This document shows positions 12,601 through 23,267 of a DNA stretch of 64,000 nucleotides, piece by piece. Below the pieces are notes generated by a model. That model was not told the DNA's origin. It saw nothing but the letters and a program-made list of their open reading frames with translations, and did no database searches. The position numbers were made by a program, and so were the translations under genes. Source of the stretch: Phycomyces blakesleeanus NRRL 1555(-) (lineage: Eukaryota > Mucoromycota > Mucoromycetes > Mucorales > Phycomycetaceae). Within the stretch, counting starts at the first letter, position 1, and every line of letters starts with the position of its first letter. The stretch is from contig NW_017265188.1 of assembly GCF_001638985.1 (NCBI RefSeq), positions 1-64,000 of the forward strand. Reading direction: 5' to 3'.

Positions 12601-15260
12601 TTTTACCATAGTGCAAATTAAGGTACCTAATACGACTACACTTGAGATTGTCAACTTTGTTACAAGGGTAATTACTGTTTCTGTTGTTTTTGTTGTTATT
12701 GATGCAGATTGAATGAAAGTGCTGGATTTGATTAGTTGGATGAGGATCAATCAGTGTTAATTTTACATGATCAAATGAGAAAAAGAATAAAGACAAGAGA
12801 GACACGTCTTTACTCTTTGTCGTTGTATAATTTACATTTATTTTATAGTTCAAATGAACATTCCATATTACGATAGACAAAAAAAGCTAATGATGAAAAG
12901 AATAGGAAGAAATAAATCAATCAAAAAAAAGGCTATAGAGTAACACCAAACAAAGCCCTGGATATAATATGTTTTGACTTCTTTATATATGAACTTTGCT
13001 GCAATCAGTAGTTATCTATTTTTAAACAAAAAAAGGGATAACTGTAAGGATTAATAGAAAATATCTACATCAATCACATATCTATCAAGCCTTCATATTA
13101 GAAAAATAGAAAAAGGAATATAGTCAATATATTATGTAAGGTATTTGATGTAATAATAAGCATCATCAGCATCGTCATCAAGATCATCATATTTTCTCTT
13201 TTCTGGTCTTTCCGTGTTCTACATTAGGCACCCACGGCTTGGTTCCAGGCTTTATACTAAATAATGCCTTGATGTGTACAAATCTCATCACATCATCGAC
13301 GTCAGCCATACTCTAAATTATTCTCTCTCTCTCTCTTAAGTATCGTGCCATTAATTCTCAAGACGATTCTTACTACTTTAATTTTCAGTCGTAACTAACC
13401 GAGATTTTAATGATTTTTCATTCTCTTTTACTCTTTTGTGTCTACTAAAGCAAACACCGATACATTTAACTTTACCATACCAACTACTGCGTATAAGCTA
13501 AAGCGTTATGGAAGTTTGTGTCTGAAACACACAAGCGTCTCGTGTATTTGAATAAAAAAAACCAGTCTAATTATTAGATGCAACCCTTCTGACCACTTGT
13601 ATATATATATTGTTGTATTTTCATTTTTCTTTAACAAAAAATCAATTACTCTCTTTTCTCTCTTTCCTCTTTTTCCCAAAAAAAGAAGGCGCTTTTGGGC
13701 AATAATAAAGGAGAAATTATGAACTATAACAGTCTCTCTATATCCTTATTGCTTGATTTTAATGCCATTAAAGTCAGTGGTTCTCTACAAGAGAGAAAGA
13801 GAAAAGAAATGATTAATCATGCTGTAGCGTTTGTGTAGATACAGTATGTATTTGAGAAATGGAGAATATGGCTCTTATTTTGTATATAAATGAAAAGATT
13901 ACCTTTATACATAATAATAATTTTACACCGTAGGTGCTTCACCCTACTTTCTTCATCTTACCAATAGATCATATATCAATATCACCAAATAATCAATTCA
14001 CAGTGCTAATGATATTATATATATAAATCTATGTTGGTCCGTGCATACTGTATACATAATATCCAGGCCTATTTTCTCTGGCTTTAAAGAAATAATAAAA
14101 AAAGATTATTCGTGGATATCCCAAAGATGCAATCAAGACTATACTCGTTAACATTAAGTACTCTCACTGAAGTGCAAAATATATAAGTATACCTGTAAAT
14201 ATAGCTTACATATATTTAAAATTTAGAAGTTTTTTTTATCAACCCGGGCAAATGTATTATTTTATCTTTGAATAGTGTGGTTGTTGGCTCTTAATACAGC
14301 CCAGCTGGGGACGACGGTACCGATCTAATATATATATATATATATATATCTAGCCTTGCTCTTTTTCTCCTTATCTTTACCCTCTTTCTTTAACTCTGTG
14401 CACTCATGTGCGAGGTTCCATTTTATAAGCGAAAGGTGCGTCGTTTGATAATAAATGATAACCTTTTTGTGGAGTCTTGTCTTTTTTTTTTCTTAAGAGA
14501 AAAATTAAGTTTATTGGTTAAATGTATATCTTATTACAGGTGTGAAAGCCCTTTGTCATGAGATGAGTAACTCCTCATGTCGTCATATATCCCAAAAAAA
14601 ATGCTATTCAATTTCAAAAGAAATAGGCTAACATACATACAATAATAATATTTAGCTGATGTAGTCTAATATTTGACGTATCTTTAATGATCTAAGCTAT
14701 AAAAGTATTTATAACCGTTGTCCTGGCGATGTATTGTTATATTGTACAATATAGCCAAGGGATGAATCATCTTAACAACACAGAAACAAATCAATTTGTC
14801 TGACAACCTACATAAGCTATCCAATAATCATTATTTTATTTAATTATATATATTATGAATTAAAGAAGTGATTTATGTCAAATTTGATGTAGCATTGATA
14901 CATGTGTGTATGCACGCATTTATTTTATTTTTCTTTTAGATATATATATAATATTCGTCTATTGGCTCGGTGAGATCAAGATTGTAAAATCTTTTAGTAT
15001 ATTGAATGACTATGCTGCGGTTGTGATTGTCTTGATGTGGAATCCAATCCACATCCTGTACGTAATGCGAAATGTTTAATTCACACAATATAATCATAAG
15101 AATTGCAGCAAACAACAGATCAACATAATCGAGCATCTTTATATTTTAATAATTTATATAAAATAAGCAAGTGAATAGAGTAGAATGAGTGAGTGATATC
15201 ACACCAACCCTCACAGCACATAACCAAAATTAACGTCACGTTTAATTCCTCTACTCGTCC

Positions 15261-15303
15261 TACATACATACATACATACATACATACATACATACATACA
15301 CAT
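15261..15303. repeat. CATA tetranucleotide microsatellite
   Basis: About ten tandem CATA units, roughly 150 bp upstream of the TATA box of the first zinc-finger gene. Confidence 0.9.
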
Positions 15304-15451
15304 TTTATTTTTATATATAGAGATAAATATAGAAACAAAAGAACAAAAATAAAAATAAAAATAAAAAAAAAACATAAATTGATTCAAGCCCTAATAACTC
15401 GCTTGAAATATAAGACGTATCGTCACATACATTTCAGATACTCTACCAAGA

Positions 15452-15459
15452 TATAAATA
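15452..15459 (+). promoter_or_regulatory. TATA box of zinc-finger gene 1
   Basis: TATAAATA, 100 nt upstream of the ATG at 15552. Similar boxes lie about 110-120 nt before the ATGs of the other three paralogues. Confidence 0.6.
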
Positions 15460-15551
15460 CAGTCTTTTTCAAGTACCTATAGATGCCAAGACCCTTTTCT
15501 TTCAGCTATTTCTTGTAAAAGAATTCAACCCCCGACACGCCTGATTTTGAT

Positions 15552-16618
15552 ATGGATCCACTGTTCATGCCCTACCCCACCTTATGCACATACTGCATTG
15601 AATTAATCAAGAGCTACGGAAAAGAAATTTCCAAAGACCGCAAAGCAGATATTTACAATAACTCCCAATATTTGGCCCAAGAGTTCAACACTAGCTTATC
15701 ACTGCCCTCAAATACTGTCAATGGTTGTCCAAAAGGTCTTTGCCTATGCAAGAACGATGACGACATAAATAATTTAGGTAACTAATAAAGTAAAATAATA
15801 ATAATAATACTCTAATTACTTTGTGTACCTTTTAATCATAACGTCTTTGTCTCGTAGTCAATAATACCCTTGATTATTATCCAAATGTCCTCAATTATTA
15901 CAACCATCGCTACATCTTTGAACATGTTAAATCTGTACTCGTGACCCGTTATGGAAACAACATCTGCAATCTCTTTGATCCCCCAGCCCAAGTTTGCTCT
16001 GTCACCAGCAATTTACCTAAAGTACTTCTCAGTCCGGCATCGCCAACTGTCAGTTCATCATCGCCAAATTCCAGGCCAGCCTTTAGCAAAAATGTAGAAT
16101 TCAAAGACTATGAATTATACCAAAACGTTCCTGAATGTGACCCACACCTCACAGCTAGTCGAACACCAAGGTATCAACCAGAGCAAACGATTAGCCCTGA
16201 ATCTTCTGTCTTTTCTACACCATACGAATCACCAGGACCCCAATTCTACTTGGGGCCACAGAAAGAAACTGAGTCAAATCCCATATCCCCTATGTTTTCT
16301 GCCTTGAAAACACCATTTGCTCCATCGAGTCTACCCAAAGTCCGAAAAAGGGAAACGCGGTCTATCCCCGGAAGCTCAAGTTTCAGCATTCAAACCCCGG
16401 GAACAACGACAAGAATAAGAAAAAGCAAGCCAAAGGGGTTAATTACTGAAAAAAAATTCAAATGCATCGATTGCAGTTACGTTACAGATCGACAGCACAA
16501 TCTAACTCGTCATGAATGCACTCACGGTGGTCTGCGGTTACGGTTGAAATGTCCAATTTGCGACCGCAAATATTGGAGACAGGATAATTTAACAAGGCAT
16601 TTTAAATCATTCCATTGA
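15552..16618 (+). CDS. Two-finger C2H2 zinc-finger protein, paralogue 1
   Basis: Two exons: 15552..15777 and 15858..16618, 328 residues. The intron has a GTAACT donor and a CTCGTAG acceptor; the join TTA G|TC AAT keeps frame. The N-terminus has a cysteine cluster (LCTYC, then CPKGLCLC) followed by a Ser/Pro-rich middle. The last 55 residues hold two classical C2H2 fingers: CIDC-x12-H-x3-H (helix part QHNLTRH) and CPIC-x12-H-x4-H (helix part QDNLTRH), separated by a non-TGEKP linker. Two C-terminal fingers after a long disordered region suggest a sequence-specific DNA-binding regulator in the nucleus; targets cannot be read from the sequence. The finger layout is shared with the three genes at 18.6, 22.2 and 26.2 kb. 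This copy is the only one on the + strand and the only one with a visible intron. Confidence 0.85.
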
Positions 16619-18438
16619 CCCAATTACAGTGAGTTCTTTCTTTAACTAATCTTTTATTTATTTTATGTCAATTATTTTTTTTTCTTTAAAGAAAATTAGA
16701 GGTTTGTATGCCTCTCTTTATTTCATTTAATTTCGATTTTTATTTTAACAACTTATCTAAACATATAAGCCTTTGTTTATCTTTTCAAGCCACTTTCTCA
16801 TGCCCAAAATAACTTTATTCACGTCATCAATATGTATATACGCACTTCATAATCATCATAATCATCATCAGCAGCAACTAAATATTGAATATATTGCTAT
16901 CCCAGTAACATTATAGAAACTTACAAATCTATCAAAAATAAAGAGATATTTACTCCTCATTACCTGTAATTATTTTTAGGATTATTTATCATTGGGCAAC
17001 ATCTAATAATAAACTGAGTGATAAGAATAATTGAAGGCCTTAATAAAAGTGTAGCTATAGTCATAATAATTCCTCAGATCAGCTGGATCCTTAATTAGCT
17101 GATTTCTATCTGTGTGTATAAGAAAGAGAGGTAGAGAGATAGAGAGATAGAGAAGATGAGAGAATGGGGATAAGAATGATATCGTAACTTGATTAGCTAC
17201 CATTAGACTGAGTCAGTCTGTACTTTAATACTTAATTTTGGCTAGTGTTTGATCCCCTCCTCCTCAGACTGCGCAACACGTGGACTTCCGTTTGGAACCA
17301 TTCCTTATTCGTACTACATCCGGATACCTCTTCCAGTGTTTTGATTTCTTAATTACCAACTCCCTAGTTCACTTCTTTAATTTCCCATTTATGGCTTTTT
17401 TTTTATTCAGTGTTTCCCTTTTACAAATTGTGACTCTCACTTTCGCAGACTATTAGTATTGCTATTTGACCCCTTTTACCTCATTTTGAGTTGGATTACC
17501 AAATTGCAATATTTTCATCTACATAGAATATATATATTCTTGAAAAGTCAAATATGTAATAGATGTTTGGCGTAGATACTAGATCTTACTGATTGATACT
17601 CTATAAAGCATATTTTATGTTTAACAGTATAAACCCAGCTCTGTTCATTGCACAGTTTTAGGCTTATTTGTTAAAGAAAGCTACATATACAGTTTAAGCT
17701 CAATGCAGTGATAATAATGAGATATGCAAAATAAAACATATTCTATCCTTATTATAACAGTGGTTATCATTGTTCCTATATAAGCGGGGAAAAATATACC
17801 GCTGAAATATAGAATTGCTTAATAAAATGATCATTTTGATCAATATGGTAAAATAAACACAACAAAAAAATAGCTATACATAAAGATCGGTTCAGCAATG
17901 TGTTTGCATATTTTTAAGTTATCTGGTGGGACACAATAATATCCACCATTAAAGCACTTTTTGACGTTGATTGCTCAAGTATTGATTGAGCTATCCCATT
18001 TTTTCATTCTAAAAAACCCATTTACTAATGAAAAATAGATATTTGCACCATATAATAATGTTTGGATCCAACTTATTTCTCAGGGCATATACCTCAAAAA
18101 ATAATTCCACATTTTTATTTTTTTACTCTTAAGTAAAGTTGTGTATAAAGGTAATCAATGATTCCCGGGACTTGTCTGACCAATAACAGATCAATATTCA
18201 TAAAGTTATCGATAGATTTGAAAACCACAATATCGCTATTTCCACCATTTAAACAAGTTGTTTAAATGTCCGACATTAAAAGTGTGTGTGTCTAAAAAAT
18301 GAGTCTCATTGTTAGTTTGCAAGTTTTGTAATAATTTTTTTTTTTTTACGTAAAGGGCATATGTTTTATTGATTGATATACAAAAGAAAGATTAAAGCAT
18401 ATATAGACAGAAAGTAATTGGGCATAGAAAAACTTAAG

Positions 18439-18471
<33 letters not shown>

Positions 18472-18590
18472 ATGAAAAGAAAGCATAAAGGCATATAATA
18501 GCTAAAGCGGTATATACAAGAAGCAATTGTTAGGGATATATCTTATAAGAGGAAAGAAAAAAAAGAATCCTCATTTTCTTTCCTCTTTAG
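16619..18590. other. Intergenic spacer between convergent zinc-finger genes
   Basis: AT-rich with no supported gene. It contains a TA/TG run (about 18440-18470). A small frame at 17003-17203 (-) arises from a GAGA/CT-rich tract and is not supported. Confidence 0.55.
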
Positions 18591-19355
18591 CTACTTGTGA
18601 ATTTTTTCAACGTGTCTGACAAGGTTGGATTTGCTACAGTACGATTTTGGACATTGGGCACACTTCCAGTTTTCTCCACATTGAGTGTGGGATTGAATAT
18701 GTCTGATAAAGTTATTGATGCGATCTGTCTTGTAAGGGCAGAAGTAACACTTGTGTCTCTTGGAATTTGTCTCCAGCCTAGTTTTTGGTGGTCTTCCTCT
18801 TTTTCGTCGTACGAGAACCGGATCAGATTGAGCTGTTACTGCGGAGTCCTGGGTCATGTTTAACTGCGGGCACCATGTGGGTGTATTTTCGCAGATCGAC
18901 ACAGGAGGACTGTGTTTTTGCTGTAGCAAATCCAAAGGCATAAACATATTAATCTGAGTTGGATCATTGGGCTGAATCAAAGAGGATTGTGAGAATAGAG
19001 GTGTGTATAGTGGGGACATGTACGCAGATGAATTTGGAGGGACCTCGGAGACTTGGGGCTGTTGCAGATTTACGGCTAGCAATGGCAGTTGTTCCAAAGG
19101 ATTCACACCAGAACAGTAGGCATTTTCATAATTTTGACTTGAAGTAACCATCATAGTTTCTGTTTCTTTTTTAGCCAGATAAGTAAAGATCGCTGGATCA
19201 TAGTCCAATATCGCTGGATAATATGCTGGTGGTATATCCAATGGCGGAGAGCTGAGTGGGTTCTGGAAAGACACGGTGTCGGCATACTCGGCATTGGTGT
19301 GTATTTGATAGTCGAATCCACACGAGTGGTTCAGAGTATTTTGTGCTGTAAACAT
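18591..19355 (-). CDS. Two-finger C2H2 zinc-finger protein, paralogue 2
   Basis: Single exon of 254 residues starting at the ATG at 19355. The first 190 residues are Pro/Ser/Gln-rich with no recognised domain. A basic patch RRKRGRPPKTR just before the fingers resembles an AT-hook core (RGRPPK) and could also serve for nuclear import. Fingers: CYFC-x12-H-x3-H and CAQC-x12-H-x4-H, ending VEKIHK five residues after the last finger histidine pair begins. The second finger (KSNLVRH) is nearly the same as in paralogue 3. A TATAAATAG box lies at 19472-19480, about 117 nt upstream of the ATG, which supports this start. Probable nuclear DNA-binding regulator; function unknown. Confidence 0.87.
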   Translation of the reverse strand: MFTAQNTLNHSCGFDYQIHTNAEYADTVSFQNPLSSPPLDIPPAYYPAILDYDPAIFTYLAKKETETMMVTSSQNYENAYCSGVNPLEQLPLLAVNLQQPQVSEVPPNSSAYMSPLYTPLFSQSSLIQPNDPTQINMFMPLDLLQQKHSPPVSICENTPTWCPQLNMTQDSAVTAQSDPVLVRRKRGRPPKTRLETNSKRHKCYFCPYKTDRINNFIRHIQSHTQCGENWKCAQCPKSYCSKSNLVRHVEKIHK

Positions 19356-19471
19356 GCCAAGATTTTTTATGTTACAGGTTTAGGGACACACAGTCAAGGT
19401 TGAAGATTTCAAAGTATTTGTTATTTTTGTGAGATTGAGATGCACTTCCTTTGGGATAAAGTTCTTCGATC

Positions 19472-19480
19472 CTATTTATA
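19472..19480 (-). promoter_or_regulatory. TATA box of zinc-finger gene 2
   Basis: TATAAATAG on the minus strand, about 117 nt before the ATG at 19355. Confidence 0.6.
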
Positions 19481-20312
19481 TTAAATACAAATACCTGGGA
19501 TTTTATTAATGGTAGCTAACCTGTGTTTCATACATATAAGTTTAAAAGAATACGTGGATATCTTTCCTGGTTCATTACCGTAGACTCATAATGATTATGT
19601 GCAAAAACGAGCAGCATAGTCAGCACCTTGTAGTGTTTTCGAATTAACCACCACTATATTTTCATTCAGCTCCCTAAATTAGGATCTATGGTTACATATG
19701 ACGCTATTTTTTTTTCAAAGTCTCTAGTCTTTTTTCCCCTTCTATTCTTCCATTTTTCTTCATTTTGCTATCCCTTCCTCTTCTTTATCTATTTCTTTTT
19801 TTATATATATATGTAGTTATATTCCTCTCTCAATTTCCTTGTTTTCACTTGAGCACCTTTCCCTTGTACTCTTTAATGGTCTTCCCTGAAACATTATTTT
19901 GTTGTACCGCATGATCAAAGTTTATAGCGCTGTTTTTGAAAATTATTATTCTTATTATTACTTTGAAAGCTGAAGGGAGGGAGGGGAGTGAGAGTCTCTT
20001 GTTTGTTTCAAATCTGAAAATATTTTATCCAATTTTTTATTACTTGTACCAAATAACTAAATAAATAAATAAATAAATACACAGAAGATCAGATAATCAA
20101 TTTGCTTTGCCTATCACTTTGCAGAAATCAAACTCTTTTTTTTTTCATTCAATAAAAGATATATTTGACAATATTATATATAAATATACAGATCTGTTGT
20201 TAAAAGCTACTATAATTTATATTTATAGTTCAATAGGAGAATAGAACAATATATATATAATCAAAAGTTTGGAATTGGCGTGAATAGGAATCGGATTTAA
20301 TTTTGTTTTTGG

Positions 20313-20540
20313 TTATCTAAATGTTATCTGAGCCCAAGTCAATTGACTCATGGCAGAGCCGTCCTTATAATCCTCACCAAAGCAAAACAAGCCAAAATAC
20401 AAAAATTGCCACGCATATACCCGGTGTAGTTCTGTTGGTTCATATATATTCTGTAGACAAAAAAAAAGTCGAGACTTTATGGTTTCACTGAGATCAAGTT
20501 CAACACGCAAAGGGTGATCACAATCCTGTTTTCAGATGTT
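20313..20540 (-). other. Orphan exon-like open stretch, unknown product
   Basis: An open frame ends with AQITFR-stop at 20313 and contains YEPTELHRVYAWQFLYF and FGEDYKDGSAMSQLTW. The frame reads upstream through DCDHPLRVELDLSE to an AACAG that could be an acceptor. A second possible acceptor (T-run, CTACAG) lies inside it. Composition is more protein-like than the surrounding spacer, yet I recognise no family. It may be the end of a small gene or a transposon remnant. Confidence 0.25.
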
Positions 20541-21031
20541 GGTCATTTTTTTTCTTTAAAAAAAAAAACCTCTTTTATTAAAGTGCGAGTAGTTTACATT
20601 GAAATGAATTGGAGTAAATCAAATTGCATTTTATTATGTGTGTATATAGGAAATGAAGGTTTGTACATTTGACAGAATATTTTCAAGGGAAATTGCACCC
20701 GAGAACAAATATTAATGGAATACATGTGTGGAGGACGAAAGTTACTGGGAAACATACCTGAAAAGCAAGGAGCCTGAAAGATCGGTAAATCGGCGGAAAA
20801 ATAGCGGAAGTAAAAAAAAAAGAGAAGGTGTGTATTCCGAGCAGAGAAAAGACAGACAGACAGTCAGGTATCTTCATCAAGAAGGATGGCTCCACATAAA
20901 ACGTGGCTGGATAAATAAACAAGTTCTAGAAGTCTGTGATTTACTCCTCCGCAGACAGTGAGATAAAATAATATTTTATTCTTATTCATGGGAAATGCAG
21001 AGGATATCATACGACGTAGAATTAAATCTTC

Positions 21032-21184
21032 ATGGGGTCTTACTGCGTAGAATGCGGAACCAAACGGAATGAACAGGGTGAAGTCTGGGCGCTACCCGGA
21101 ACATTCGCCATTGGCGATAATGAAGTGGAGGATATTTTTTTCTGTGCCCGGTTCATTATCGATATCTTTTTATTATCGCAATAG
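21032..21184 (+). CDS. Possible 50-residue zinc-ribbon-like small protein
   Basis: A short frame with ATG at 21032 and TAG at 21182-21184. It begins MGSYCVECGTKRNEQGEVW; the YCxxCG knuckle resembles half of a zinc ribbon, and a lone Cys near residue 38 is the only other cysteine. No TATA box, intron or neighbour supports expression, so it may be a gene fragment or chance. Confidence 0.2.
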   Translation: MGSYCVECGTKRNEQGEVWALPGTFAIGDNEVEDIFFCARFIIDIFLLSQ

Positions 21185-22221
21185 CCACACTCTCAACCTG
21201 ATTACCAAGTTTGACTACACGTTGGAACTAACTGTCGCAGTAATTACTAAAACCAGACCGTAGTAACTGAACTTTGAACCTATTAAAGAGAGAAAAATGA
21301 GAAGGAGAGAGGGAAAAGACTTGGTCACAAATATCTATCGTACCCTTAAAGATTGTTACTTTTTTCTTTTCTTTTCTTTTATACAAGAGAATAATAGCAT
21401 TATATACACGTGTATTTTTAATGTTCTATTAAGAGTCTGTGAAGAACCACGCTGGCTATGTAAAGCTGGTAGTAGACGTAGGGCTTTTTAAACAATTCAT
21501 TGTCTTTAATTTAGTTATAATGTACATAAAATAGGAGGATGCCTTATTTGAAGGCCACTTTAATTAACAAATAAAAAACACATCTTTGAAATATTTACAT
21601 CATTTTTTTTTTAAAAAAAAAAGAAGGGTCTAAATACTGGCTGAAGATCTTCTTGTATCTACTCCAGGTCTATAAAAATAACACATCCTTTGCTATGTTT
21701 GTGATACACCATCTATTTTTTATTGAACTTTAAAGGAAATTTAAATAGATTTAAATCGGAGACGATAAGTGTGGCTTTTCCCAGATTACTGGATTTCTTC
21801 AGCCTCAACACATGTACGCATGAACCCTTATTTAGAAATGTGTGGCGTATGAGGATCATCTGTTCAGACCTCTGTGGCCGTCATTAGTAGCGCAGCACGA
21901 GCTCACTACCTATATATTCTTTTATATCCTTTTGGAACTCTAATGCCAATCAATAAATCTTGTTTCCCAATTGCTCAAAGAAGAACGCGAAATATATAGA
22001 AAAGTAATCAATATTTTAAATAATTTTATGTAATTTTATGTAATTTTGTATGATTTTTGTATGATTTTTGTATCATCTAGACATCAATATAATAATACGT
22101 ATAACAAAATAATAATAATAATAGAAAAATGATGTAGTGATGAAAGGATGTGAGTATATATGTATATATATAGTGATAATTAAATACAGGTGAAAATTGA
22201 TATTTACAATGGAATCGCACT

Positions 22222-23148
22222 TTACTTGTGGACGTTGTTTGTGTGTCTAACAAGGTTAGATCTACTCGAATACGACTTTGTGCATTGATTGCACTTCCAA
22301 TATTTAGCCTGTCTATTGTGAGATTGGCTGTGCCGGAGTAGGTTGTTTGATCGGTTGGTTCTGTAACAGCAAAGCTTACATTTGTATCTTTTTGTTGTAT
22401 TTTTAGAAGGTGTAAGTCTCTTTGGGGATCCGACGGGGTTTATAATCCCGGGCACTTGTGTTTCCCAATGATCGCTATTGATCTGTAGAGCGTTTTTCAA
22501 AGAGTCACACACCGCGTCTATACTCTCAGGTATCAGGAGTTCAAGCTGAGAGTCGTCTACAATGTAATCGGGGTCGAGCATCAAAGACTGCGGCGAGTCG
22601 AAGCAGGTGGCATACATAGAAGGTTCTGCACTGAACTTGTTAAATGATGTTTGTTGTGAAAACATATGAGCACAAGCTTGTGTTGAGATTTGGTCGAATG
22701 TGTCTTGGTTTGGTTCGGAAGGAGGGCTTAATATGTAATTCGCGTTGTATCCGGTGTAGCTCGATGGTAATTCTGCGACTTCTGGTTCCAAGAAAGTTTG
22801 CAAAGAATAAATTTGTTGGTTCTTTGGCTTTTTTGAAATAGATTGATCTTTATTAGACCACATCTTACCATTTGTACAGGACCAGCCGATACTAATGAAG
22901 TCTGATGCATTGGGCTCCGGGTTTTGTACCGAAAATTCTTCGTTGTTTAAAGCACTTATGTTTATGTGGCTTGAGCTATAGTCAAGGGACAGGTGTGTCA
23001 TTTGTGCATCGATGGTGTCAAAAGCAAATAATGTGTGGCTGGCGTCCGACTGTGAGCGTGTATGAGGAATTGATTCGTATTGAGACTCCAGAAGGCTGGC
23101 ACTGAGAACCGTGTCAAATAGAGAGTTTACAGCTTGTGAGATGTACAT
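22222..23148 (-). CDS. Two-finger C2H2 zinc-finger protein, paralogue 3
   Basis: Single exon. I place the start at the ATG at 23148 (MYISQAVNSLFDTVLSAS, 308 residues) rather than at an in-frame ATG at 23259: the downstream N-terminus matches that of paralogue 4 (MSITQSVNTISGVPLVLS), and a TATATAAGG box at about 23259-23267 lies on top of the upstream ATG. The central region is Ser/Gln/acidic-rich. Fingers near the C-terminus: CKLC-x12-H-x3-H and CNQC-x12-H-x4-H, ending NNVHK. A basic linker (TPSKNTTKRYK) precedes them. Likely nuclear DNA-binding regulator; its close similarity to paralogues 2 and 4 indicates local duplication. Confidence 0.87.
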   Translation of the reverse strand: MYISQAVNSLFDTVLSASLLESQYESIPHTRSQSDASHTLFAFDTIDAQMTHLSLDYSSSHINISALNNEEFSVQNPEPNASDFISIGWSCTNGKMWSNKDQSISKKPKNQQIYSLQTFLEPEVAELPSSYTGYNANYILSPPSEPNQDTFDQISTQACAHMFSQQTSFNKFSAEPSMYATCFDSPQSLMLDPDYIVDDSQLELLIPESIDAVCDSLKNALQINSDHWETQVPGIINPVGSPKRLTPSKNTTKRYKCKLCCYRTNRSNNLLRHSQSHNRQAKYWKCNQCTKSYSSRSNLVRHTNNVHK

Positions 23149-23258
23149 AGTGTATTGGTTTGATAGAGTGTTATTGAAAAGAGGCAAAAGAAGAGAGTTT
23201 AAGGCGTTTTTTTGTGAATTATAAGTGAAAGAACCCCAAGAATACCTATATTTTTTCA

Positions 23259-23267
23259 CCTTATATA
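23259..23267 (-). promoter_or_regulatory. TATA box of zinc-finger gene 3
   Basis: TATATAAGG on the minus strand, about 111-119 nt upstream of the chosen ATG at 23148. It coincides with an alternative upstream ATG and argues against that start. Confidence 0.55.

Larger units (their letters stand above)
12601..15551. other. Gene-poor spacer upstream of the zinc-finger cluster
   Basis: No supportable gene. It contains CT runs (about 13321-13337), TA runs (about 14330-14350) and the CATA microsatellite at 15261-15303. Small frames at 14936-15338 (-) overlap that repeat and look spurious. Confidence 0.5.
19356..22221. other. Spacer between zinc-finger paralogues 2 and 3, with orphan coding-like bits
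   Basis: Contains the paralogue 2 promoter, then AT-rich sequence. Two stretches look exon-like but cannot be tied to a gene: 20313-20540 (-) and 21032-21184 (+), listed separately. A frame at 20728-20961 (+) has no motif. Poly(T)-poly(A) runs occur near 20547 and 21603. Confidence 0.45.

Noticed and set aside
15193..15456. Repeat-rich protein with HTYI units
   Set aside because: Translation of the CATA microsatellite.
23149..23259. Upstream in-frame start of zinc-finger paralogue 3
   Set aside because: It coincides with the TATA box, and the downstream ATG matches the N-terminus of paralogue 4.
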